The notes under the pieces are model-generated. The model was not told the DNA's origin. It saw nothing but the letters and a program-made list of their open reading frames with translations, and made no database searches. The translations under genes and the position numbers were made by a program. Positions 45,285 to 52,810 of a stretch of DNA of 52,810 nucleotides are shown here, piece after piece. The DNA lies in assembly GCF_009696605.1 (NCBI RefSeq), contig NZ_VULR01000015.1, forward strand, positions 1 to 52,810, in the 5' to 3' direction. This DNA comes from Anaerosalibacter bizertensis. Lineage in GTDB: Bacteria > Bacillota > Clostridia > Tissierellales > Sporanaerobacteraceae. Positions within the stretch are counted from its first letter, which is position 1. Each line of letters begins with the position of its first letter.

Positions 45285-46913
45285 TTATCTCTCATATACT
45301 ATTTCTCCATCAAATATGGTCATTTCTACTTCTATATCTTTTATTTCATCTTCTGGTATTTCAAATATATTTCTTGAAAGGACTACTATATCTGCTACTT
45401 TTCCTTCTTCTATTGAACCTTTTATATCTTCTTCAAAGGAAGTATAGGATCCTGCTTTGGTGAATCCCCAAACTGCTTCTTCTACTGTAAGTTTCTGTTC
45501 TGGCATCCAACCACCTTCTGGATTTCCCTTTAAATCTTTCCTTGTAACTGCTTCATATATTCCATTTAGTACATCAAAGGATTCTACTGGTGCATCTGAG
45601 CCGCAAGCTATATGGACCCCACTATGCAATAGGGTTTTCCAGTTATAGCTGGTTTTAAGTAGTTCACTTCCTATTCTAGACTCAACTATCTTCCAGTCAT
45701 AGTCTATGAATATTGGTTGGATATAGGCTATCATATTTAATTCTTTAAACTTGTTTAATAGGTATTCATCAGTTATTTGACAATGTACTATTCCATTACG
45801 ATGGTCTTCTTTTGGGTTTTTCTCTAAAGCTTTTTCTATTGCTTCAAAGGCCATATACATTGCTTTATCTCCTATACAGTGAACTGCTATTTGCATACCA
45901 TTATTATGGGCTACTTCTACTAGTTCATCTATTTCCTCTTGGGTAAATACTGGTATACCACAAGTTTCTGGACAGTCTGCATAGGGTTTAGTTAAAGCTG
46001 CCGTCCTTGCTCCAAGAGATCCATCTCCCAATAATTTCAATGGCCCTATTTTGAAATATTCATTCCCCAACCCTGTTCTATATCCTCTGTCTAAAAATCC
46101 TTTCAATCTTTCTATACTTGGTAGTAAACATTGTTCATATATTCTAAGACTAAGTTTTCCTTCCTTTTCTAATTCTCTATATGCTTTTATCATATTTTCA
46201 TAGTTTTTCCCTGGTATAGCTTCAAAATCATCTGTTTGAATAGAAGTTATACCACAGGCATTGGCATCTTCTATACCTTCAAGTAGCATTTCCTTTATAT
46301 CTTCTACTGTAGGTTCTGGAATCTTGCTAGTTAGAAGTTCTACAGCATTTTCTCTAAATATTCCTATAGGTTCACCCTTTTCATCTAAATCAAACTTTCC
46401 GCCTTCTATTTGGGAGGTATCTTTAGTTATTCCCGCTAATTCTAAGGCCTTGCTATTAGCTATTTGAATATGGCCACAGGCTCTAATTATAGCTATTGGA
46501 TGTTCTGTTGAAGCCTTATCTAGATCATACCTAGTAGGGAAAGTTTTTTCATCTTTAAAATAATCATCATTCCATCCTCTTCCTACAATCCATTTCCCTT
46601 CTTTTATATTCTTATCTTCAATAAAGTCCTTTATCCTTCCTACTATATCATCTATGGATTCTGTTCCATTTAGATTTACAGCTCTACAAGAATATCCATA
46701 GCTAAGTAGATGCATATGGCTATCGTTAAAACCTGGAAGTACCGTTTTACCTTCTAAGTCTATTATTTCTGTATCATCCTTTTTCAAAGCTAGTATTTCT
46801 TCATTGGTACCTACTTTGGCTATTTTTCTATCCTTTATAGCTATAGCTTCAGCCCAAGACATATCTTTTGAAGCCATTGTAGCTATTTTTCCGTTTAAAA
46901 TTATTTTATCCAT
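45285..46913 (-). CDS. Amidohydrolase, YtcJ-like (Amidohydro_3), second copy
   Basis: About 542 residues from the ATG at 46913 (RBS AGAGGGGG). The H-x-H metal motif is in LPGFNDSHMHLLSYG (about residue 68). AVHCIGDKAMYMAFEAIEKA (about 345) and VHIACGSDAPVESFD (about 445, catalytic-type Asp) follow. The C-terminus has the composite-domain strand KVADIVVLSRNIFEIPEDEI. These enzymes hydrolyse amide, formamide or cyclic imide bonds; the substrate is unknown. It is a close paralogue of the gene at 48716-50344, with long stretches of near-identical DNA. It is the last gene of the AGCS-amidohydrolase-RocB cluster. Confidence 0.9.
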   Translation of the reverse strand: MDKIILNGKIATMASKDMSWAEAIAIKDRKIAKVGTNEEILALKKDDTEIIDLEGKTVLPGFNDSHMHLLSYGYSCRAVNLNGTESIDDIVGRIKDFIEDKNIKEGKWIVGRGWNDDYFKDEKTFPTRYDLDKASTEHPIAIIRACGHIQIANSKALELAGITKDTSQIEGGKFDLDEKGEPIGIFRENAVELLTSKIPEPTVEDIKEMLLEGIEDANACGITSIQTDDFEAIPGKNYENMIKAYRELEKEGKLSLRIYEQCLLPSIERLKGFLDRGYRTGLGNEYFKIGPLKLLGDGSLGARTAALTKPYADCPETCGIPVFTQEEIDELVEVAHNNGMQIAVHCIGDKAMYMAFEAIEKALEKNPKEDHRNGIVHCQITDEYLLNKFKELNMIAYIQPIFIDYDWKIVESRIGSELLKTSYNWKTLLHSGVHIACGSDAPVESFDVLNGIYEAVTRKDLKGNPEGGWMPEQKLTVEEAVWGFTKAGSYTSFEEDIKGSIEEGKVADIVVLSRNIFEIPEDEIKDIEVEMTIFDGEIVYER

Positions 46914-46959
46914 ATTAAAACCCCCTCTTTTAATTAATTCCATAGGTATATTATACATG

Positions 46960-46994
46960 GAAACTCCTTCCTATAAGCTACAGAAAGGAGTTTC
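46960..46994 (-). terminator. Hairpin between the RocB-like gene and the second amidohydrolase
   Basis: GAAACTCCTT (46960-46969) pairs with AAGGAGTTTC (46985-46994) around a 15-nt loop. There is no T tail, so it is more likely an mRNA processing or partial attenuation site than a full terminator. Confidence 0.4.
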
Positions 46995-47049
46995 ATATTG
47001 TAATATGGCGTTATTACCTTTAGTTATTTTGTTGAAATGCTTGTAATTT

Positions 47050-48705
47050 TTAAGCTAATATTTTTTTAATTGTATTGTATGTTATATTAGGTACATTTTC
47101 AAAGGTATGTTTCATATGAACCCTTTCAGTTACTTTATGTCCATCTTTACCAAAGGTACCTATATTTACTACTGGGACATTTATAGCCAGTATATCATCT
47201 ACATTGTATACATATTTTGTTCCCCAAGCTGGCATATTGTTTTCCAACGCCTTTAAATCTTCCAGATCATCACTTATTGTCATAAAGCTAGAGTCTGAAA
47301 TATATGGATAGAACATTTTAGTTACTATAGGTTTATCTGAATACTTCTGTACAAAATCTATAGATTCATTGACACTATCCAATAGATTTTTCTCTTTTTC
47401 ATCTTTTCCTGTTACTTCTATTCTAGCTGAAAATATTGAAGAGTAGTATATTATTATGGCTGGACTCCTATCTTCAACCCATTTCCAAGCTTCTTCTATA
47501 ACCTTTGCACTGAATTCTCTTAAATCCATAGTTGGTTGTTTTTTATTTAATTCATCTGCAAAATCGCGTATATGTTTTTTAAATTTATCCCCATGAATAT
47601 CTACTAATTCATTGTAAAACTCGTCCCAAGTATATACCCTTTTCTTCCATGGAAGCTTTGTATATGTATGGCCTCCTTTTTCACAAAATTCTTTATAGGA
47701 ACTATTGGTATATTCTATAATATTGTCAAAGGCTTCTTCTGCCTTTTCTTTCATCTTTTCCATTACATCTTTTGGACTCATACTATGAGTAAAGAAGTTA
47801 TAATAGGAATAAGCAGCTAAGGCAGTTTGAACTGTATATCCTTCTTTAAAATCTGCTTGTTTTAGTGACATTGGAGGTATAGTAACTTCTCCAAAGGCTT
47901 CATCACAAAGTTCTGGATTTAACTCTATAAGCCTTGTAAGCTCTGCTACTACTAAGTTTGGATCTAATCCACCAAAAGCTTGACCTACATGGGTTTCTTT
48001 TCCTACTACATAGAAGGATGGAAGTAGTTTTCCTATAGTTCCAAAGTATACATATCTGTTTTCATCTTTTGCATGATATGGAGTAGAATAATCTGCATTT
48101 ATAGCTGCAACATATTCTAAGTTTTCCTTCTCTTTTATATCTTTAAAAACTTTCAAACCAGTTAATATACCATGGGAATTGTCTTCCTCATCACATTCTG
48201 CCAGTGCTATAAGATGTCCATTTAGTTCTTCTGGATGTTCTGAAAAATATTTTATTAAATACATATGGCCTGCTACTCCTGATTTCATATCAAGAGCCCC
48301 TCTTCCAAACATATACTCTCCTGAATCTATATCTGCATTTAGTTCTTCGTCTAAATTTAGTTTTCTTAAAGCCTCTGGAAGTTTGTCTGGATCAAAGGCA
48401 TATTCTTTAATAGTGCCAAAATCATCTACTCCTACTGTATCTAAATGTCCCATAAGTATTATGGCTTTGTTTGAATCTCCTTTTGTACCTTTTACATGGG
48501 CAACAACTATATGCCTTTCTATTTCGTCATCTATTGTTTGTACCATTTGAAGTCTTTCTGGATTTTCTTTAAAGTATGGGATTTCTTTATAATAATCATA
48601 TATTTTCTGTGCACATTTAGTTTCCCCATCTGTTTTTACTATACTTGGTACCTTCACTAATTCTTTAGTTATATTTTTAACTTCTTCCAAACAGTTTAAA
48701 TACAT
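47050..48705 (-). CDS. RocB-like M20 family metallo-hydrolase, second copy
   Basis: About 551 residues from the ATG at 48705, with AGGAGG 7 nt ahead. The reading frame extends upstream but would overlap the preceding gene. Zinc motifs are ILMGHLDTVGVDDFG, YMFGRGALDMKSGVAG and ALAECDEEDNSHG, equivalent to those of the gene at 38231. VVGKETHVGQAFGG in the middle corresponds to the dimerisation-domain His region. It probably removes an acyl or peptidyl group from an amino-acid derivative. It lies between two amidohydrolase paralogues, 10 nt after the first, which suggests consecutive steps on one substrate. Confidence 0.88.
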   Translation of the reverse strand: MYLNCLEEVKNITKELVKVPSIVKTDGETKCAQKIYDYYKEIPYFKENPERLQMVQTIDDEIERHIVVAHVKGTKGDSNKAIILMGHLDTVGVDDFGTIKEYAFDPDKLPEALRKLNLDEELNADIDSGEYMFGRGALDMKSGVAGHMYLIKYFSEHPEELNGHLIALAECDEEDNSHGILTGLKVFKDIKEKENLEYVAAINADYSTPYHAKDENRYVYFGTIGKLLPSFYVVGKETHVGQAFGGLDPNLVVAELTRLIELNPELCDEAFGEVTIPPMSLKQADFKEGYTVQTALAAYSYYNFFTHSMSPKDVMEKMKEKAEEAFDNIIEYTNSSYKEFCEKGGHTYTKLPWKKRVYTWDEFYNELVDIHGDKFKKHIRDFADELNKKQPTMDLREFSAKVIEEAWKWVEDRSPAIIIYYSSIFSARIEVTGKDEKEKNLLDSVNESIDFVQKYSDKPIVTKMFYPYISDSSFMTISDDLEDLKALENNMPAWGTKYVYNVDDILAINVPVVNIGTFGKDGHKVTERVHMKHTFENVPNITYNTIKKILA

Positions 48706-48715
48706 ATTAACCCTC

Positions 48716-50344
48716 CTATTTTTCATATACTATATTTCCATTGAAAATTGTCATCTCCACTTCTATATCTTTTATTTCGTCTTCTGGTATTTCAAATATA
48801 TTTCTTGAAAGGACTACCATATCTGCTAATTTACCTTCTTCTATAGATCCCTTCACATTTTCTTCAAAGGAAGCATATGCTCCTCCCATAGTAAAGCAAT
48901 GAACAGCTTCCTCTACTGTAAGGGTTTGATCTGGTTTCCATCCACCTTCTGGATTTCCATTTAAATCTTTACTTGTTACGGCTTCATAGATACCATTTAG
49001 TACATCGAAGGATTCTACTGGTGCATCTGAGCCAAATCCTAGATGGACTCCACTATGCAATAGGGTTTTCCAGTTATAGCTGGTTTTTAGTAGTTCGCTC
49101 CCTATTCTAGACTCTGCTATATGCCAATCATAGTCTAAGAATATTGGTTGAATATAAGCTACTGCATTTAATTCTTTAAACTTGTCTAATAGGTATTTAT
49201 CAGTTATCTGGCAATGTACTATTCCGTAACGATGATCTTCTTTTGGATTTTTTGTTAAAGCTTTTTCCATTGCTTCAAATACCATGTACATTGCCTTATT
49301 TCCTATGCAGTGAACTGCTATTTGCATATCATTGTTATGAGCCATTTCTACTAGTTCATCTATTTCCTCTTGGGTAAATACTGGTATACCACAAGTTTCC
49401 GGACAATCTGCATAGGGTTTAGTTAAAGCTGCCGTTCTTGCTCCAAGTGATCCATCTCCTAATAACTTTAATGGCCCTATTTTAAAGAAATCGTCCCCAT
49501 GTCCCGTTCTATATCCTCTATCTAAAAATCCTTTCAATCTTTCCATACTTGGTAGTAGACATTGTTCATATATCCTTAAGTTTATTTTCCCTTCTTCATT
49601 TAATTCTTTATAAGCTTTTATTATATTTTCATAATTTTTCCCCGGTATAGCTTCAAAGTCATCTGTTTGTACAGATGTAAGTCCACATTTGTTGGCATTT
49701 TCCATACCTTCAATGAGCATTTCTTTTATTTCTTCTACTGTAGGCTCTGGAATATGGCTAGTTATTAAACCTTGAGCTTTTTCCCTAAATATTCCTATAG
49801 GTTCCCCATTTTCATCAAGGTCAAATTTCCCCCCTTCTATTTGAGGAGAATCCTTGGTTATTCCAGCTAGTTCCATAGCCTTACTATTTGCTATTACTAT
49901 ATGATAACAAGCTCTTATAAAAACTATTGGGTGTTCAGTAGATATCTTGTCTAAATCGTATTTAGTAGGGAAAACCCTTTCGCCTTCTGTAAAATAATCT
50001 TGATTCCAGCCTATTCCTAAAATCCATTTCCCTGAAGCGATATTTCTTTCTTTTATAAAATTCTTTGTTCTTTCTATTATATTATCTATAGAAGTAGTTC
50101 CTACAAGATTTACATTTTGAAGATGATAACTATACATCAGTAAATGCATATGGCTATCATTAAATCCTGGAAGAAGAAGTTTCCCTTCTAAATCTATGAC
50201 TTCTGTTTTATCATTTTTAAGTTCTAAAACTTCTTCTTTAGAACCTACTTTAGCTATTTTCCCATTTTCTACAGCTACAGCCTCAGCAAAAGAGTTCTTT
50301 GAGTCTATAGTTGCTACTTTTCCGTTGATAAAAATTCTGTCCAA
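48716..50344 (-). CDS. Amidohydrolase, YtcJ-like (Amidohydro_3), first copy
   Basis: 542 residues from a TTG start with GGAGG 8 nt upstream. The H-x-H motif is in LPGFNDSHMHLLMYS, and HLGFGSDAPVESFD carries the C-terminal Asp. The motif AVHCIGNKAMYM has Asn where the paralogue at 45285 and most of the family have Asp (HCIGDKA). The first residues, about 150-250, differ most from the paralogue. The reaction is probably hydrolysis of an amide or imide; the substrate is unknown. It is 24 nt downstream of the AGCS symporter gene. Confidence 0.9.
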   Translation of the reverse strand: MDRIFINGKVATIDSKNSFAEAVAVENGKIAKVGSKEEVLELKNDKTEVIDLEGKLLLPGFNDSHMHLLMYSYHLQNVNLVGTTSIDNIIERTKNFIKERNIASGKWILGIGWNQDYFTEGERVFPTKYDLDKISTEHPIVFIRACYHIVIANSKAMELAGITKDSPQIEGGKFDLDENGEPIGIFREKAQGLITSHIPEPTVEEIKEMLIEGMENANKCGLTSVQTDDFEAIPGKNYENIIKAYKELNEEGKINLRIYEQCLLPSMERLKGFLDRGYRTGHGDDFFKIGPLKLLGDGSLGARTAALTKPYADCPETCGIPVFTQEEIDELVEMAHNNDMQIAVHCIGNKAMYMVFEAMEKALTKNPKEDHRYGIVHCQITDKYLLDKFKELNAVAYIQPIFLDYDWHIAESRIGSELLKTSYNWKTLLHSGVHLGFGSDAPVESFDVLNGIYEAVTSKDLNGNPEGGWKPDQTLTVEEAVHCFTMGGAYASFEENVKGSIEEGKLADMVVLSRNIFEIPEDEIKDIEVEMTIFNGNIVYEK

Positions 50345-50368
50345 TATAAAGACCTCCTTTTTTGCTAA

Positions 50369-51820
50369 CTACCTAGATGCTTTTTCCTTCTTGTCTTCAT
50401 AAAATACTTCAAACTCTGGATCTACTTTGCCTATGCCTAAATATCTTGCTTTGTAGTCTTTAATAAGCTTGAAAAAAACAGGGCTAAGTATCAATATGGT
50501 TATAACATTTGCAAATGTTGGAATAGCTGATGTGAAATCTCCAAATAGCCATACTGCTGCTCCTGGTAGTCCACTTGTTACTGCCATAATTACTAAAAGC
50601 ATTCCTGGTATAGGATATACCCATCTATATACTTTAAGGATATTGTCTTTTATATCAGGTCTATTTTTGAATAAGTGACGAAGAATAACTTCATAATATG
50701 CATACCAACCAGTTGTTGTTGAAAGTCCAAGTAAGAATATAGAAAATGCAATTATTATTCTTCCAAATCTACCTAAGCCTACTTCAAAAGCAGTTAAAGC
50801 CAATGTTGCTCCATCAAGTCCTGTTGACCATTGTCCAGTCATAATAACTACTAATGCTGTTATTGTACAAACTACAATTGTATCTATAAATACTTCAAAT
50901 GCTCCCCAAAGTCCTTGTTTCACTGGATGTTCAACTTTAGCTGTAGCATGAATCATTGGAGAAGTACCCCAACCAGCTTCATTACTATATACGGCTCTTG
51001 CCATACCTAGTTGTAAAGCTTTCATAGCTCCTATACCAGCAAATCCTCCTACAGCTGCAGTACCGGTGAAAGCTCCTTTTACTATCATTGAAAGTGCTTG
51101 AGGAAGTACAGTAATGTTTTTGAATATTATTATAAGACCACCAACTATATAGAATAAACACATAAAAGGAACAATCTTTGCTGCTGCTTTACCTAAACTT
51201 GGAATACCACCACTTATGATTAAATAAGTACAGATTACATAAATAACACTTACAGTTATAAGGCTTATACCAAATGTATTACCTATGGCTTCTGATACAG
51301 TATAGTTTTGTAATGTTAAGAAAAATGTTGAGAATATTCCTGCACCAAATATTACTGCCAGTACAGGCCATATTTTAATTCCTCTTTCTTCTCCCAATCC
51401 TTTTTCCATGTAGAATGTAGGACCACCAAATGGAACACCATTCTCATCTTTATTTCTATAATATACTGATAAAGTTACTTCTGCCATCTTTAAAACCATG
51501 CCTAGAAGTGCTGACATCCACATCCAAAATATTGCTCCTGGGCCACCTACTGCTACTGCTGTAGCTACACCACCAATATTAGCAACACCTACAGATCCTC
51601 CTATAGCAACACTTATAGCTTCAAACGAAGAAAGTAAACCTTCCCCGCCCTCATCTTCTTCCTTACCTACAATAGAGCCGAAAGTTTTTTTCATTATATG
51701 TCCGAATTTTGAAAACTGAAAAAAGCCTGAACCAATAGTAAAATAAAGTCCCGTTACTGTCATCATAATAATTAGAGGGGGTCCCCATAGCCATCCAACT
51801 ATCTTTGAAAATAATTCCAT
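50369..51820 (-). CDS. Sodium:alanine/glycine symporter (AGCS family)
   Basis: The product is 483 residues with about ten or more helices. Diagnostic segments are GVANIGGVATAVAVGGPGA, FWMWMSALLGMVLKMAEVTL, YSNEAGWGTSPMIHATAKVE and the C-terminal ATTGWYAYYE-like region STTTGWYAYYEVILRHLF. It imports an amino acid with sodium. It is first in a unit with two amidohydrolases and a RocB-like hydrolase, so it may bring in the product or substrate of those enzymes. The RBS is GGGAGGAA. Confidence 0.92.
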   Translation of the reverse strand: MELFSKIVGWLWGPPLIIMMTVTGLYFTIGSGFFQFSKFGHIMKKTFGSIVGKEEDEGGEGLLSSFEAISVAIGGSVGVANIGGVATAVAVGGPGAIFWMWMSALLGMVLKMAEVTLSVYYRNKDENGVPFGGPTFYMEKGLGEERGIKIWPVLAVIFGAGIFSTFFLTLQNYTVSEAIGNTFGISLITVSVIYVICTYLIISGGIPSLGKAAAKIVPFMCLFYIVGGLIIIFKNITVLPQALSMIVKGAFTGTAAVGGFAGIGAMKALQLGMARAVYSNEAGWGTSPMIHATAKVEHPVKQGLWGAFEVFIDTIVVCTITALVVIMTGQWSTGLDGATLALTAFEVGLGRFGRIIIAFSIFLLGLSTTTGWYAYYEVILRHLFKNRPDIKDNILKVYRWVYPIPGMLLVIMAVTSGLPGAAVWLFGDFTSAIPTFANVITILILSPVFFKLIKDYKARYLGIGKVDPEFEVFYEDKKEKASR

Positions 51821-51885
51821 ATAAATTCCTCCCTTATTTTGAAAGATTTGAAGAACCTAAAAAATTTCCTGTGTTTCACCTCCGT

Positions 51886-51899
51886 AGAAAACGTTTTCT
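51886..51899. promoter_or_regulatory. Cre-like / LacI-type palindrome
   Basis: The perfect 14-bp palindrome AGAAAACGTTTTCT, about 65 nt ahead of the AGCS start. It resembles a CcpA cre site except at the outermost bases. Confidence 0.45.
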
Positions 51900-51987
51900 T
51901 TTTTGGGTAAAAAAATATGAGTGAATTTGTATATGTGTTTGTATACATTCATTATATAAACAAGATTCTGACAATTCAATGGTTATT

Positions 51988-52258
51988 TTACCCCATATTT
52001 AAAGCTGTGTACAGATCTTGTTCTTTAACTATAGCTCCTCTTGATGTATTTACAAGAAAAGACGTACTTTTCATTGTTTTAAATGCTTCTATATCAAACA
52101 TATATCTAGTTTCTTCAGTTAGAGGAATATGTAAAGTGATTATATCAGAATCTTTTAAAAGTCTTTCAAAATCAACAAACTTAACCCTTTCTTCTTTAAA
52201 TTCCTCTTTTATTCTAGGATAATAAATTAAAATATTAACATTGAAATTTTTCAGACAT
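51988..52258 (-). pseudogene. Fragment of a D-isomer-specific 2-hydroxyacid dehydrogenase
   Basis: Minus-strand translation gives about 90 residues of the NAD-binding domain: LKNFNVNILIYYPR, VDFERLLKDSDIITLHIPLT, EETRYMF, and FLVNTSRGAIVKEQDLYTAL, then a stop. The part before it, including the GxGxxG loop, and the part after it, with the catalytic Glu and His, are missing. It is truncated at both ends and cannot be functional. Confidence 0.85.
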
Positions 52259-52306
52259 AATTAACACACCATCCTATGAGTTTTTTGTATTTGTATACCT
52301 CTATAA

Positions 52307-52697
52307 TTATAAAATCTTTTCAATTCTTTCTTTTAAACTTTCCCTTATATCGGTAATATGATTTTGTACTATCTTTGCAGCTTTTTCCCCGTCCTCTTCT
52401 TTAATGGCCTCTATTATTCGTTTATGTTCTGAAACTATAGTATTTGCTCTATCTAAAAAGGGGGCTATTAAAATATATCTATTATAACTTTCTACTAGCT
52501 CTAAAGTTAACCTTTTTAGTATTTCATTGTTAGTTGCCCTAGATATGACACAATGAAATTCTATATCTAGCTTCATAAACTGTTTTACATCTACCTCTTC
52601 ATCTTGAAGAAGTTGTTCTTGTTGTTCTATTAAATAATGCATTTCTTTTATATCTTCATCTGTCCTTCTCTCAGCAGCTAATTTTACAGCAAGGGGC
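52307..52697 (-). pseudogene. C-terminal (FCD) part of a GntR/FadR-type regulator, cut by an IS element
   Basis: About 130 residues match the all-helical FCD ligand domain: PLAVKLAAERRTDEDIKEMH, LDIEFHCVISRATNNEILKR (with the D-x-x-FH metal/ligand motif) and SEHKRIIEAIKEEDGEKAAK. The N-terminal winged HTH that should precede PLAVKL is absent. The sequence changes at about 52697 into the left end of an IS200/IS605-type element. The reading frame can be extended to about 52708 only through IS sequence. Confidence 0.85.
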
Positions 52698-52761
52698 GAA
52701 AAGCCCACTTCTTTAGGTGTGGGATGGATAGCCCAAATATAAAACTATGTGTATGTATAAT

Positions 52762-52790
52762 TTGGCAACGTACACAAAATGTGATACGAT
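52762..52790 (+). promoter_or_regulatory. Promoter of the IS200/IS605 tnpA
   Basis: TTGGCA (52762-52767), a 17-bp spacer, then TACGAT (52785-52790). The ATG is only 6 nt past the -10, so the mRNA would be nearly leaderless. Confidence 0.55.
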
Positions 52791-52796
52791 ACAAGT

Positions 52797-52810
52797 ATGG
52801 AAAATAAATA
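52797..52810 (+). CDS. tnpA: Start of IS200/IS605 transposase TnpA (first codons only)
   Basis: ATG-GAA-AAT-AAA-TA gives M-E-N-K followed by what would be Tyr, a very common N-terminus of Y1 transposases of this family. There are only 14 bases before the window ends, so the call depends on the IS end upstream. Confidence 0.5.

Larger units (their letters stand above)
51821..52306. other. Region upstream of the AGCS gene, with regulatory sites and gene debris
   Basis: It contains a cre-like palindrome (51886-51899), two TTGTATAY motifs 12 nt apart (51927-51934 and 51939-51946), a third copy at 52291-52298, and a dehydrogenase fragment (51988-52258). No intact gene is present. A minus-strand promoter for the AGCS unit is expected here but no clear hexamer pair was found. 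Confidence 0.6.
52697..52810 (+). mobile_element. Left end of an IS200/IS605-type element, cut by the window edge
   Basis: It has the characteristic subterminal hairpin CCCAC (52704-52708) and GTGGG (52719-52723) around TTCTTTAGGT. A promoter and the first codons of a TnpA-like gene follow. It interrupts a regulator gene. The exact tip is uncertain by a few bases because these elements leave no target duplication. Confidence 0.7.

Overview
The window looks like chromosomal DNA of an AT-rich, Gram-positive anaerobe of the Clostridia/Tissierellia type. Arginine is almost always AGA/AGG, ribosome binding sites are strong AGGAGG types, TTG starts are common, and there are T-tailed hairpin terminators. 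The gene content also fits: an Fe-S/FMN/FAD enoate-reductase-like enzyme, PucR and sigma-54 activators, RocB-like peptidases and an AGCS amino-acid symporter. No rRNA, tRNA or CRISPR array was seen.

Layout. 1-732: right end of an IS1182-type element with a cut-off transposase. 766-3461: XRE-cupin regulator divergent from a broken DUF819 transporter gene and an M19 dipeptidase. 3553-9864: MgtC protein, a large enoate-reductase-like flavoenzyme, a divergent PucR regulator, a small Gln/Leu heptad-repeat protein and a second Old Yellow Enzyme. 10082-13542: serC-serA-DUF1015. 13604-14149: DUF436 protein. 14342-16876: panG-panB-panC. 17017-24525 (minus): a lactose/galactose-6-phosphate locus in which lacR-type regulator, class II aldolase and lacC are followed by lacA-lacB and then lacE, a GH1 6-phospho-beta-glycosidase and lacF. 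This locus is flanked on the far side by a decayed second copy of the panC 3' end (24721-24815). 24875-26596: HD-GYP protein. 26741-38058 (minus): maltodextrin operon (malR-type LacI regulator, ABC ATPase, binding protein, two permeases, GH31 alpha-glucosidase, MalQ, phosphorylase). 38231-51820 (mostly minus): amino-acid/peptide catabolism, with RocB-like M20 hydrolase, aminotransferase, SSS symporter, sigma-54 activator, a small coiled-coil gene on the plus strand, then AGCS symporter, amidohydrolase, RocB-like hydrolase and amidohydrolase. 51988-52810: gene wreckage (a 2-hydroxyacid dehydrogenase fragment and a GntR/FCD regulator fragment) cut by the left end of an IS200/IS605-type element whose tnpA starts at the last bases.

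How it works together. Lactose or another beta-glycoside would enter phosphorylated through LacEF, be split by the GH1 enzyme, and galactose-6-P would pass through LacAB, LacC and a class II aldolase instead of the usual class I LacD. Maltodextrins enter by the ABC system and are converted by MalQ, the GH31 enzyme and phosphorylase to glucose and glucose-1-P. SerCA makes phosphoserine and PanBGC make pantothenate up to the beta-alanine condensation.

The most notable signals outside genes are these: a 23-bp direct-repeat operator shared by the lacR and lacA promoters; a three-unit 12-bp operator in the malR leader; a sigma-54 promoter followed by a 114-nt multi-helix element with mutually exclusive apical hairpins ahead of the SSS symporter; and the panC remnant bordering the lac locus. 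I did not find a clearly new defence or mobile system. The structured leader at 42937-43050 is the best candidate for something undescribed.
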